Shown: positions 50,637 to 58,407 of the stretch, in pieces
Numbering within the stretch: the stretch's first letter is position 1
How the letters are laid out: the number at the start of each line of letters is the position of its first letter
Source: Isosphaera sp.
Lineage (GTDB): Bacteria > Planctomycetota > Planctomycetia > Gemmatales > Gemmataceae
DNA: 64,000 nucleotides
Direction: 5' to 3'
Assembly: GCA_013822345.1 (NCBI GenBank)
Contig: PNKH01000021.1
Coordinates: forward strand, 1-64,000
Translations under genes and position numbers: made by a program
Notes under the pieces: generated by a model
The model's input: the letters and a program-made list of their open reading frames with translations, nothing else
Told to the model about the DNA's origin: nothing
The model's database searches: none

Positions 50637-52226
50637 ATGCGCTGGACCGACCTCGCCCCCCGCCCCGACCTCACCCTCGCGGGCCGGCTGCTCAGCTTCC
50701 TCCTCCTCCTCCTCCCGACCGCCGTCCTCGGGTCCCTCGCGTACCGGACCGGGTCGCGGCAGGTGCTGGCCGGGGCCGGGGTGCAGGCCCTGTTCCTGGT
50801 CGTCTTCCTCCGCGCCCACCCGGTGTGGCGGCCGCCGGTCGGGGCGTCGGTCGTCGTCCTGTACCTGATCGCCCTGGCCTGGGCGTGGGTCCCGCTCCGC
50901 GGGTCGGCCGACTGGGCCCCGCACCTGGCCCAGGGGGTGCTGCTGGTCGCCGCGGTGGTGCTGCTGGCGGCCAACGACCTGTCCCGGTCCGGGGCCGAGG
51001 CGCTGCGGCGGGCGACCAAGTGGGCCCGGCGGATCGCCGCCCGGCGGCGGTGGCCGGCGGTCGCCGAGTGCCGCCTCGTCCCGGAGGCGGCGGCCCTCCG
51101 CGGGGCGGTCCGGGACGACCCCGGGCCGGCCCTGGCCCTCCTCGCCGACCCCCGCCCGGAGGTGCAGGCGGCCGCCCTCGGGGCGCTCGAGTCCCGCACC
51201 CGGTGGCGCCCGGGCGAGGCCGAACTGGTGCTCCGGGCGGTCCGGGAGAGCCGCGAGCCGGCGGTCCGGGCGGCCGGGGCGTACGCCCTCGGCGGGGTCT
51301 CCGGGCCGGACCTCGTGGCCGGCCTCGCGGGGCTGCTCCGGGACCCGGCGGTCGAGGTCCGGCGGGCGGCGTCCGAGGCCCTGCTGTGGGGCGCCGAGGC
51401 CCGGTGGCCGGCCGCCCGGGACGCGGTCAAGGAGGCGATGGCCGACCCGCGGCTGGCGGACGACGGCCCGCTGTTCGCCGGGGCCCGGCTCCCGGCCGCC
51501 GCCGTCGCCGACCTGATCACCTGGTCGGCCGAGCACCCGCCGCTGGCCCGCCGGGCGATCCTGACCGTGGCCGAGCACTACCACGCCGACCTGCTCGCCG
51601 GCGACCGCCCGGACGTCGGGGCCGAGCTCGCCGCCATGACCGTCGGGGACGACACCCCGCCGGCCCTGCGGGTCGAGCTGGCCTCCCTGCTGCGCGACCA
51701 CCACCTGCTGACGCCCGACCTGCTCGACCGGCTGACCAACCCGGACCAGCCGGCCCCGATCCGGCTGTTCGCGGCGGAACTCATGCTCCGGCTCGACCCG
51801 CGGAACCCGGACGGGGTGGACGTGCTCCGGGGCCTGGCCCGGCAGCCGAACCGGGAGCTGGCGGTGCAGGTGGCCGGGGTGCTGCAGGGGGTGCTCGGGA
51901 TCGACCTCGGGCTGCCGGACGGGAGCCCGCCGGCCCCGAACTCGAAGGCCGCCGCCGAGCTGACCCGGCGGGTGTTGGCGTGGGCGAACGGGTCCGACCC
52001 GGCCCGCAAGGTGGCCTCGCCGCCGGCGAGCCGGCCGTCGTCCCCGGGGTTCGGCCCGCGCCCGCCGGCCATGCCGCCGGCCGCCCCGCCGAACCCGTTC
52101 CTGGAGGACTCGCTCCTCGACCCGCCGCCGCCCGACCCCGGCGCGGAGGACGACGGCGCGTCCCGCCTGCCGATCGACGACGAGCCCCCGCCGCGCCGCC
52201 GGCCCGGGTCCAGCGCGGTCATCTGA
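50637..52226 (+). CDS. Membrane protein with HEAT-like repeats
   Basis: 529 residues from ATG at 50637. Four hydrophobic segments at about 14-122 (LLSFLLLLLPTAVLGSL, VQALFLVVFLR, VVVLYLIALAWAW, GVLLVAAVVLLAAN), then a cytosolic HEAT-like region 150-440 (RPEVQAAALGALESR, REPAVRAAGAYALGG, AVEVRRAASEALLWG). A Pro-rich and acidic tail ends it. Likely a scaffold or sensor. No family name is given. Confidence 0.8.
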   Translation: MRWTDLAPRPDLTLAGRLLSFLLLLLPTAVLGSLAYRTGSRQVLAGAGVQALFLVVFLRAHPVWRPPVGASVVVLYLIALAWAWVPLRGSADWAPHLAQGVLLVAAVVLLAANDLSRSGAEALRRATKWARRIAARRRWPAVAECRLVPEAAALRGAVRDDPGPALALLADPRPEVQAAALGALESRTRWRPGEAELVLRAVRESREPAVRAAGAYALGGVSGPDLVAGLAGLLRDPAVEVRRAASEALLWGAEARWPAARDAVKEAMADPRLADDGPLFAGARLPAAAVADLITWSAEHPPLARRAILTVAEHYHADLLAGDRPDVGAELAAMTVGDDTPPALRVELASLLRDHHLLTPDLLDRLTNPDQPAPIRLFAAELMLRLDPRNPDGVDVLRGLARQPNRELAVQVAGVLQGVLGIDLGLPDGSPPAPNSKAAAELTRRVLAWANGSDPARKVASPPASRPSSPGFGPRPPAMPPAAPPNPFLEDSLLDPPPPDPGAEDDGASRLPIDDEPPPRRRPGSSAVI

Positions 52227-52259
52227 CCCCGGACCCGATAAACCCGGACGGTCGGACTA

Positions 52260-52288
52260 TTGCAACTCGGTCCGGGTCCGGGTACTCT
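52260..52288 (+). promoter_or_regulatory. Sigma-70 promoter of the next gene
   Basis: TTGCAA at 52260-52265, exactly 17 nt, TACTCT at 52283-52288. The leader before the ATG at 52378 is about 80 nt. Confidence 0.65.
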
Positions 52289-52377
52289 CTTCTCCGCCGC
52301 AGGTCTCTCGTACATGCGTCCCTCTGTCGAAACAGCGCCCGATCCGGCACGGTCCCTCGGTCCCCCCGGGAACTGTG

Positions 52378-53382
52378 ATGAGACTCGCCCACCTCCTGGC
52401 TTGCGCCGCCGTCCCGGTGGCCCCCCGCCCCGCGCCCGCCGGGTTCGTGACCGCCGGGTCCGAGGCGACCGCCCCGGCGGTCTTCGCCTCCGACCCGGGG
52501 TGGGGGATGGACCCCGCCCCGGCAGGCGGGTCTCTCCGGGCCGGGCTCCTGGACCTCGTCGCCAACCCGGGCGGGCGGGTCGCGCCCCCCGGTCCGCCGC
52601 CCCCGGACCCCGTCCCGGACTGGACCCTCCCGTCGGTCTTCGGGCTCGGCGACCCCGCCCCGCCCCCGGACCCCGCCGGCGACGGTGCCCGGCCTCCCCG
52701 GCGGGCCAGCCTGTCCCGGTCGCCGGCAGCCAACCGGGTGGCGGGCCTGGCCCTGCTCGGCTTAGGGGCGACCGGCCTGTTCGGGTACTGGTGGTCACTC
52801 CGGCGGGCCGGCCGCCCGGGCGACGAGCACGGCTCGCGGCGGCGCGGCCCCAGGGCCGGTCCCGCCACGGTGCTCGACTGGGTGGCCGGGCGCGCCGCCG
52901 CGGTCGCGGCGGCGCGCCCGGCCGCCGACCGGTACGGCGGGGGTGGATGTCGGGCGGCGGGTGACCAGGTGGTGGCGCCGGTTACCGAGGCCGAGGCGGC
53001 GCCGGCCGACCCGACCGGCGCCGGTGCAGCCGAAGGGAGTACGGTTTTCGACCCACCGGCCGAGGACCCCGCGGCGGGAGCGACCGCCGACCCGGCCGAG
53101 GCCCCCGCGGTCGAGGCGGAGGCAACCCCCGAACCGGTGGCCGCGGCCGACGAGGTCTTCTCGGCGACCGCCGAGTTGGCGGTGGCGGTCCCGCCGGAGG
53201 TGTTTCAGACCGTCGTCTACCTCTCGCCTCCGACCCCGGACGACGGGGCCGGCGAGGGGTTCCTCCCGCCGGCGGGCGGGCCGGACCCGGAGGTGGTCGG
53301 GGACGGCGGCCCGGGACCCGATGACGTGCTGACCATCCCCGACCCGCCGCTCCCGGCCGACCGGATTGCCGTGCTGGCGTGA
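52378..53382 (+). CDS. Protein with a single membrane segment and acidic tail, unknown
   Basis: 334 residues from ATG at 52378 (a GTG is one codon upstream). N-terminal signal-like LLACAAVPVAPRPAPAG, a Pro-rich spacer, a segment VAGLALLGLGATGLFGYWWS at 121-140 followed by LRR, reminiscent of PEP-CTERM helices but placed mid-protein. After a basic stretch (residues 150-165) a long Ala/Glu/Pro-rich acidic tail continues. No homologue recognised. Confidence 0.65.
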   Translation: MRLAHLLACAAVPVAPRPAPAGFVTAGSEATAPAVFASDPGWGMDPAPAGGSLRAGLLDLVANPGGRVAPPGPPPPDPVPDWTLPSVFGLGDPAPPPDPAGDGARPPRRASLSRSPAANRVAGLALLGLGATGLFGYWWSLRRAGRPGDEHGSRRRGPRAGPATVLDWVAGRAAAVAAARPAADRYGGGGCRAAGDQVVAPVTEAEAAPADPTGAGAAEGSTVFDPPAEDPAAGATADPAEAPAVEAEATPEPVAAADEVFSATAELAVAVPPEVFQTVVYLSPPTPDDGAGEGFLPPAGGPDPEVVGDGGPGPDDVLTIPDPPLPADRIAVLA

Positions 53383-53386
53383 CCGG

Positions 53387-54442
53387 TTACCCGGCCCGGA
53401 AGACGACGACCGCCCCGGACCCGCTGCCGGCGGCGAGCGACCGGTCGTCCGGACCCCACGCCAACACCGACGCCTCGGCCCCGGCGAACGCGAACGTCCC
53501 GACCTGCGGGCCGCGGGCGTTCGCCGGCTGCCACAGCACCACCCGCCCGTCCGTCCCGGCCGACGCCAGGAGGAACCCGCGCGCCTGGTACGCCACCGCG
53601 GTCAGGGTGGCGTCCTCGGCGTGCCCGTCGAGCATCTGCGGGGTCGACCCCTCCGGCCCGCCCGGCCCGGCCCTGCAGTCCCAGACGCACGCCACCGGCC
53701 CGCCGCCGGTCGCCAGGTATCGGGACGTGTGGTCCCACGCCAGCTCCCGCACCTTCGTCCGGTAGCCGTACATCTGCAGGTCGCGGGACTCGTCGTAGTA
53801 CCAGAAGTGGACCGTCGCGTCCTGGTTCCCGTGGGCCAGGATCGACCCGTCCGGGCTCCACGCCATCGCCAGCGGCGACCCCTTCCACGCCAGCACCTTC
53901 ACCGGGTCAGCCCCGGCCGCCGGGGCGTACGTCGTCGCCGCCCCGTAGGCCAACACCGTGAGGTGATCCGTCCCCGGCCGCCACGCCAGGTCGGTGACGG
54001 TGCCGGCCTGCGGCGGCAGCTCCCGGACCAGGTCGCCGGCCGCCGTCCACACCCGGGGCTTCCGCCCGGCGGCCGTCGCCAGCCACCGCCCGGACGGGTG
54101 CCACACCGCCTTCTCGGCCCACGCCGCCCCGGCCTCCAGCACCTTCGCCTCGGCCCCCGCCGCCGCGTCCCACAGCCGCACCTTGCCGTCCTGGCCGACC
54201 GATGCGAGGAGGGGCCCGCCCGGCTGCCACGCGACGGCGGCGGTGCCGAACCCGTGGCCGGGGAACTGGCGGGCCGGCTTGCCGGTGGCGGCGTCGAAGA
54301 CGGTGACCGGCCCGCTGACCGCCGCCGCGGCGAGGAACCGGCCGTCCGGCGACCACGAGAGGGAGATGGCGTGGTCCGGCACGGCCGCCTGCCACACCGG
54401 GCGGAGCTTGTTCTCGGGCTTGCCGGGGGTGGGGCGGGGCAT
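53387..54442 (-). CDS. WD40 repeat protein
   Basis: 351 residues from ATG at 54442. About seven WD40 blades: LSWSPDGRFLAAAAVSGPVT, AVAWQPGGPLLASVGQDGKV with RLWDAA, AVWHPSGRWLATAAG, LAWRPGTDHLTVLAYG, MAWSPDGSILAHGNQDATVH, AYQARGFLLASAGTDGRV and LAWGPDDRSLAAGSGSGA. The whole protein is a single propeller without other domains. Probably a cytosolic interaction platform. Convergent with the preceding gene. Confidence 0.9.
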   Translation of the reverse strand: MPRPTPGKPENKLRPVWQAAVPDHAISLSWSPDGRFLAAAAVSGPVTVFDAATGKPARQFPGHGFGTAAVAWQPGGPLLASVGQDGKVRLWDAAAGAEAKVLEAGAAWAEKAVWHPSGRWLATAAGRKPRVWTAAGDLVRELPPQAGTVTDLAWRPGTDHLTVLAYGAATTYAPAAGADPVKVLAWKGSPLAMAWSPDGSILAHGNQDATVHFWYYDESRDLQMYGYRTKVRELAWDHTSRYLATGGGPVACVWDCRAGPGGPEGSTPQMLDGHAEDATLTAVAYQARGFLLASAGTDGRVVLWQPANARGPQVGTFAFAGAEASVLAWGPDDRSLAAGSGSGAVVVFRAG

Positions 54443-54471
54443 GGGTGGGGTGGGTGGTGAGGTGGTGGGGT

Positions 54472-54795
54472 GGCGGTGGTCGCCCGCCAGGGGTTGCTGC
54501 GCTCCACCCCTGGCTACACTCAGGCGTCCCTCCGGGACTTCAGACAAGACCGGTGCCTCAGCCGCGGAGCGGCGACCGAGGGTAGCCAGGAGCTTTGCAA
54601 CGATTCGCGGTCGGGACCCGTAATCGTCGGCCGACTCCAGACCTCGATAGCCGATCAGGCCGCGATCGGCGCTGCACCGTGGCCAATCACGCCCGGAACC
54701 GGCCGAACCTGCCGGGCGGAATTGGCGAATCGTTGCAAAGCCGTAGCCAGGGGTGGAGCGCAGCGCAACCCCTGGCGGGCGGGCGACCACCGCCG
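54472..54795. mobile_element. MITE-like element with long terminal inverted repeats
   Basis: 324 bp. Outer arms 54472-54516 and 54743-54795 share CAGGGGTTGC...GGAGCGCAG...CCCCTGGCTAC, and an inner pair GCTTTGCAACGATTCGC (54592-54608) with its mirror at 54725-54741. No ORF. The rest of the WD40-cobW gap is this element. Confidence 0.6.
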
Positions 54796-54800
54796 CCGGG

Positions 54801-55856
54801 TCACGCCAAACACGCCTCGAACCCGGCGGTCAGCGCCTCGCGGTCGAGATTGCGGCCGATGAAGACGAGCTTGTTCGTCCGCGGGTCCTTCCCCCACGGC
54901 CGGCCCGGCTTGCCGTCGAACAGCATGTGGACGCCCTGGAACACGAACCGCTTGTCGTCCCCGCGGACGCTCAGCACCCCCTTCATCCGGAAGATGTCCG
55001 CCCCCTTCGCCTGGAGCAGCTCGCTCATCCACCGGTTCAGCTTCTTCGGGTTCACGTCCCCGGGCACCGTGATCCCGACGCTCGTCACCGACTCGTCGTG
55101 GACGTGGTCCGGGGCCGGCACCGGGGCGTGGTCGTGCTCGCAGTGGCCGTGGTCGTGGTCGCAGTGCTCGTGACCGTCCTCGTGGTGGTCGTGCCCGCCC
55201 GCGGCCTTCAGGAAGTCCGGCTCGTGGTCGAGGACGCGGTCGAGGTTGAACCCGTTGACGTCCAGCACCCGGTCGAGGTCGACCTCGGCGTTCGTGGTCC
55301 GGTACACCGTGGCGACCGCGTTCATCGTCCGGACGCGCCGTTCCAGGGCGTCCAGCTCGGCCGGCGTGACGAGGTCGGTCTTGTTCAGCAGGATCACGTC
55401 GGCGAACGCGATCTGCTCCTGCACCTCCCGGCTGTCCCAGTGCAACAGGACGTGCTTCGCGTCCACCAGGGTGACGATCCCGTCGATCCGGGTCTTCGCC
55501 TTCACCTCGTCGTCCATGAAGAACGTCTGGGCGACCGGCCCGGGGTCGGCCATCCCGGTCGTCTCGACCAGGATGTAGTCGAACTTGTCGCGCCGCTTCA
55601 TCAGGTTGCCGAGGATGCGGATCAGGTCGCCGCGGACGGTGCAGCACAGGCACCCGTTGTTCATCTCGAAGATCTCTTCCTCGGAGCTGATGACCAGGTC
55701 CTGGTCGACCCCGACCTCGCCGAACTCGTTCTCGATGACGGCGATCCGCTTGCCGTGGTGGGCGGTGAGGATGCGGTTCAGCAGCGTGGTCTTCCCGGCC
55801 CCGAGGAACCCGGTGAGGACGGTGACGGGGACGCGGTCGGGTGCGGGCGTGGGCAC
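54801..55856 (-). CDS. CobW/COG0523-family metallochaperone GTPase
   Basis: 351 residues from GTG at 55856 with GGGGGAAG upstream (the frame runs back into a repeat). G-domain: Walker A GFLGAGKT at 16-23, the metal motif GCLCC at 68-72, ETTGMADPGP, LNKTD near 160. Then a His/Asp/Cys-rich stretch at 222-243 (ten His), typical of zinc- or nickel-handling members. C-terminal CobW_C domain with LNRWMSELLQAKGADIFRMK. Exact metal unknown; not beside cobalamin genes. Confidence 0.93.
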   Translation of the reverse strand: MPTPAPDRVPVTVLTGFLGAGKTTLLNRILTAHHGKRIAVIENEFGEVGVDQDLVISSEEEIFEMNNGCLCCTVRGDLIRILGNLMKRRDKFDYILVETTGMADPGPVAQTFFMDDEVKAKTRIDGIVTLVDAKHVLLHWDSREVQEQIAFADVILLNKTDLVTPAELDALERRVRTMNAVATVYRTTNAEVDLDRVLDVNGFNLDRVLDHEPDFLKAAGGHDHHEDGHEHCDHDHGHCEHDHAPVPAPDHVHDESVTSVGITVPGDVNPKKLNRWMSELLQAKGADIFRMKGVLSVRGDDKRFVFQGVHMLFDGKPGRPWGKDPRTNKLVFIGRNLDREALTAGFEACLA

Positions 55857-55891
55857 GGACTTCCCCCGGCGGGTGCGGTACTGGTGGGGGA

Positions 55892-55897
55892 ATTGTA
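55892..55897 (-). promoter_or_regulatory. Candidate -10 of the CobW gene
   Basis: TACAAT on the minus strand, 35 nt before the GTG; no clear -35. Confidence 0.35.
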
Positions 55898-56024
55898 CCG
55901 CCCGCGGGCGGGGGCGGGAGAAGAGGCGCCCGGCCGGGTTTCCCCTGCACCGGGCGCCCCGCCAGCGGGAAACGGGCGGGGAACGCCCCCGCCCGCTGGG
56001 GGAACTGCGCGGGGCGGGGGACTT

Positions 56025-56075
56025 GCGCCGCCGCTTGCGGCGTTGCGTCGCCCGCAACGCCGCAAGCGGCGGCGC
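56025..56075. repeat. Palindromic repeat, family H
   Basis: 23-bp perfect arms 56025-56047 and 56053-56075, five-base loop, core CGCCGCTTGCGGCGTTGCG. A second copy at 63330-63381. It sits after the ABC permease stop as a likely terminator. Confidence 0.92.
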
Positions 56076-56082
56076 CCGCCCG

Positions 56083-57525
56083 TCAGTCGTGCCGCAGCGC
56101 CTCGATCGGGTCGAGCCGGGACGCCCGCCACGCCGGGTACAGGCCGAACAGCACCCCGACCGCGACCGAGAACCCGAGCGAGATGAACACGATCGGGACG
56201 TGCACCTTCGCCGGCAGCGGGATGCCGGTGAACCACCCCCCGTCGAGCATCGCCGACCACGCCGCCGGGACCGCGAACACCGCCCCGAGCCCCATCACCA
56301 CCCCGCACAGCCCGCCCACGGTGGTCTGCACCACCGCCTCGATCAGGAACTGGGCGACGATGTCCTTCTGCTTCGCCCCCAGGGCCCGGCGGATGCCGAT
56401 CTCCCGGGTCCGCTCGGTCACCGTCGCCAGCATGATGTTCATGATCCCGATCCCGCCGACCAGCAGCGAGATGGACGCGATCATCGCCATCAGGGTCAGG
56501 AACCGCCGCTTCGCCCGCTCCGCCTCCTCCAGCTTGTCCAGCGGGATGACCACCGCCCAGTCCCGCTTCGGCCCGTGCTCCGCCCGCAGCACCGCCTCGA
56601 CCGCCCCGCCGACCGCCTTCACCCTCTCCCGCCCCTCCTCGGTGTCCACCTCCGCGTCCACCGTCAGCGTCACCTGGGTGTACTCCACCTGCTCGGCCAT
56701 CCGGCTCCCGGACGCCCGGACGTAGATGATCTTCCCGAACCGGGCGACGGTCGTCGCCAGCGGGATGTAGATGTCCCGGTTGTACTCCTCGGCCGCCTGG
56801 CTCCCGCCGGTCCCGCCGGTCCCCATCCGCTCCCGCAGCACCCCGACCACGGTGAAGTCGAACCCCCGCATCTGGACCACCCGCCCGAGCGGGTCCTCGA
56901 ACGGGAACAGCTTGTCCGCCGCCTCCGCCCCCAGGACGCACACGTTCTTCCGGTCCCGGTCGTCCGTCTCGGCCAGGAACCGGCCCCCGGCCGTCGCGAA
57001 CTTGTGGATGTCGGCGTACTCCGGGGTGGTCCCGATCACCCGGGCGTTGACCAGCCGCTCGGCCACCCGTGCCTCGGTCGGGAACACCCGCAGCGGGACG
57101 GTCCGGACGACCACGTCCCCGAACGTCCGGAACCGGTCCAGGTCCCGCTTCGTCAGCCCGTAGGCGGTGACGAAGTTCCGGGCGCTGGTGGCCGAGTCGT
57201 CCGGCGGCTTCACGCTCCGGACGATGATGTTCGTCGCCCCCTGCCGCTTGATGTCGTCCAGGGCGTCCTGCATCGACCCCTCGCCGAACGCCATCAGGGC
57301 GATCACCGAGCTGGTCCCGATGATGATCCCGAGGACCGACAGGAACGACCGCAGCTTGTGCAGCCACAGGCTCTTGAACGCCAGGCTGACGCCCCGCCGG
57401 AGCTTCGCCGCCCCGGCCGCGGCCAGCGCCCACCGCAGCGCCACCGCCCCGACCAGCAGCCCGCCGCCGACGAGCAGGGCGACCTTGATCAGGAAGGCGT
57501 CCGGGTGGCCGTCGAGGAGGGACAT
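56083..57525 (-). CDS. ABC transporter permease, MacB/FtsX type
   Basis: 480 residues from ATG at 57525; the frame upstream is a shadow. Extra N-terminal helix (residues 10-30), then the MacB plan: helix near residue 55 (LRSFLSVLGIIIGTSSVIAL), a large periplasmic domain of about 240 residues, and three helices in the C-terminal part (MAMIASISLLVGGIGIMNIM, VTERTREIGIRRALGAK coupling loop). Final gene of the TolC-adaptor-ATPase-permease operon. Confidence 0.93.
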   Translation of the reverse strand: MSLLDGHPDAFLIKVALLVGGGLLVGAVALRWALAAAGAAKLRRGVSLAFKSLWLHKLRSFLSVLGIIIGTSSVIALMAFGEGSMQDALDDIKRQGATNIIVRSVKPPDDSATSARNFVTAYGLTKRDLDRFRTFGDVVVRTVPLRVFPTEARVAERLVNARVIGTTPEYADIHKFATAGGRFLAETDDRDRKNVCVLGAEAADKLFPFEDPLGRVVQMRGFDFTVVGVLRERMGTGGTGGSQAAEEYNRDIYIPLATTVARFGKIIYVRASGSRMAEQVEYTQVTLTVDAEVDTEEGRERVKAVGGAVEAVLRAEHGPKRDWAVVIPLDKLEEAERAKRRFLTLMAMIASISLLVGGIGIMNIMLATVTERTREIGIRRALGAKQKDIVAQFLIEAVVQTTVGGLCGVVMGLGAVFAVPAAWSAMLDGGWFTGIPLPAKVHVPIVFISLGFSVAVGVLFGLYPAWRASRLDPIEALRHD

Positions 57526-57532
57526 GGGGTGG

Positions 57533-57571
57533 AAGAGAAGGGGTGAAGGGGTGAAGGGGTGAAGGGGTGAC
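57533..57571. repeat. GGGTGAA microrepeat, family E
   Basis: Five tandem GGGGTGAA units between the ATPase and permease genes. Confidence 0.85.
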
Positions 57572-57587
57572 GAGACCCCACCACCCG

Positions 57588-58304
57588 TCAGAGGCCCATC
57601 TCGACCACGGACCGGGCGTCGTTCCGGGTGTCCGACTCGACCCGCCCGTCCCGCAGCCGGACGACCCGCCGGGCCCAGGCGGCGATGTCGTTCTCGTGGG
57701 TCACCATGATGATCGTCTTCCCGGACCGGTTCAGGGTCCGGAGCATCTGCATGATCTCGACGCTGGTCTTGGTGTCCAGGTTCCCGGTCGGCTCGTCCCC
57801 GAGGATCAGGTGCGGGTCGTTCACCAGGCTGCGGGCGATCGCCACCCGCTGCTGCTGCCCGCCGGACAGCTGCAGCGGGCGGTGGTCGAGCCGGTCCCCG
57901 AGCCCGACCATCTCGGCGAGGTCCACGCACCGCCGCTTCGTCCGCTCGTCCAGGGCGATCCCCTGGTACAGCAGCGGCAGCTCGACGTTCTCGACCACCG
58001 TGTACTGCGGCAGCAGGTTGTACGACTGGAAGATGAACCCGAGGTAGGTGCTGCGGACCTCGGACAGCTGGTCGTCGGTCATCCGGGCGACGTTCATCTC
58101 GCCCAGGTAGTACGACCCGCCGGTCGGCTTGTCGAGGCACCCGAGGACGTTCAGCAGGGTGGACTTCCCGGACCCGGACGGCCCCATCAGGGCGACGAAG
58201 TCGCCCTCGTCGAACGCCAGGTTCAGCCCCTTCAGGACGTGAACCGTCTGCGTCCCCATGTAGTAGTTCTTGACCAGGTTCTCGACGCGGACGATCGGGG
58301 GCAT
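57588..58304 (-). CDS. ABC transporter ATP-binding protein, MacB/LolD type
   Basis: 238 residues. Walker A GPSGSGKS at 41-48, signature LSGGQ at 146-150, Walker B LILGDE at 166-171, then a switch His in VTHENDIA. Very similar in layout to MacB ATPase domains, but on its own polypeptide. It would power the permease that follows. ATG start at 58304. Confidence 0.96.
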   Translation of the reverse strand: MPPIVRVENLVKNYYMGTQTVHVLKGLNLAFDEGDFVALMGPSGSGKSTLLNVLGCLDKPTGGSYYLGEMNVARMTDDQLSEVRSTYLGFIFQSYNLLPQYTVVENVELPLLYQGIALDERTKRRCVDLAEMVGLGDRLDHRPLQLSGGQQQRVAIARSLVNDPHLILGDEPTGNLDTKTSVEIMQMLRTLNRSGKTIIMVTHENDIAAWARRVVRLRDGRVESDTRNDARSVVEMGL

Positions 58305-58333
58305 CGGGGTGGCGGGGGTGGGTGGTTGTGTAC

Positions 58334-58399
58334 GGGCGAGCCGGGAGCGTGAGCGACCGGAGGGGGTAGGCTCCGGTCGCTCACGCTCCCGGCTCGCCG
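58334..58399. repeat. Palindromic repeat, family C
   Basis: 29-bp arms 58334-58362 and 58371-58399, eight-base loop. Between the adaptor stop and the ATPase start, inside the operon. Confidence 0.88.
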
Positions 58400-58407
58400 G
58401 GGCCGCG

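Noticed and set aside
54801-55856. CobW as part of cobalamin synthesis with the adenosyltransferase
   Set aside because: 30 kb apart, and the His-rich stretch points to another metal.
6093-57571. Tandem GGGTGAA units as CRISPR
   Set aside because: Units of 7-9 bp with no spacers and no cas genes.
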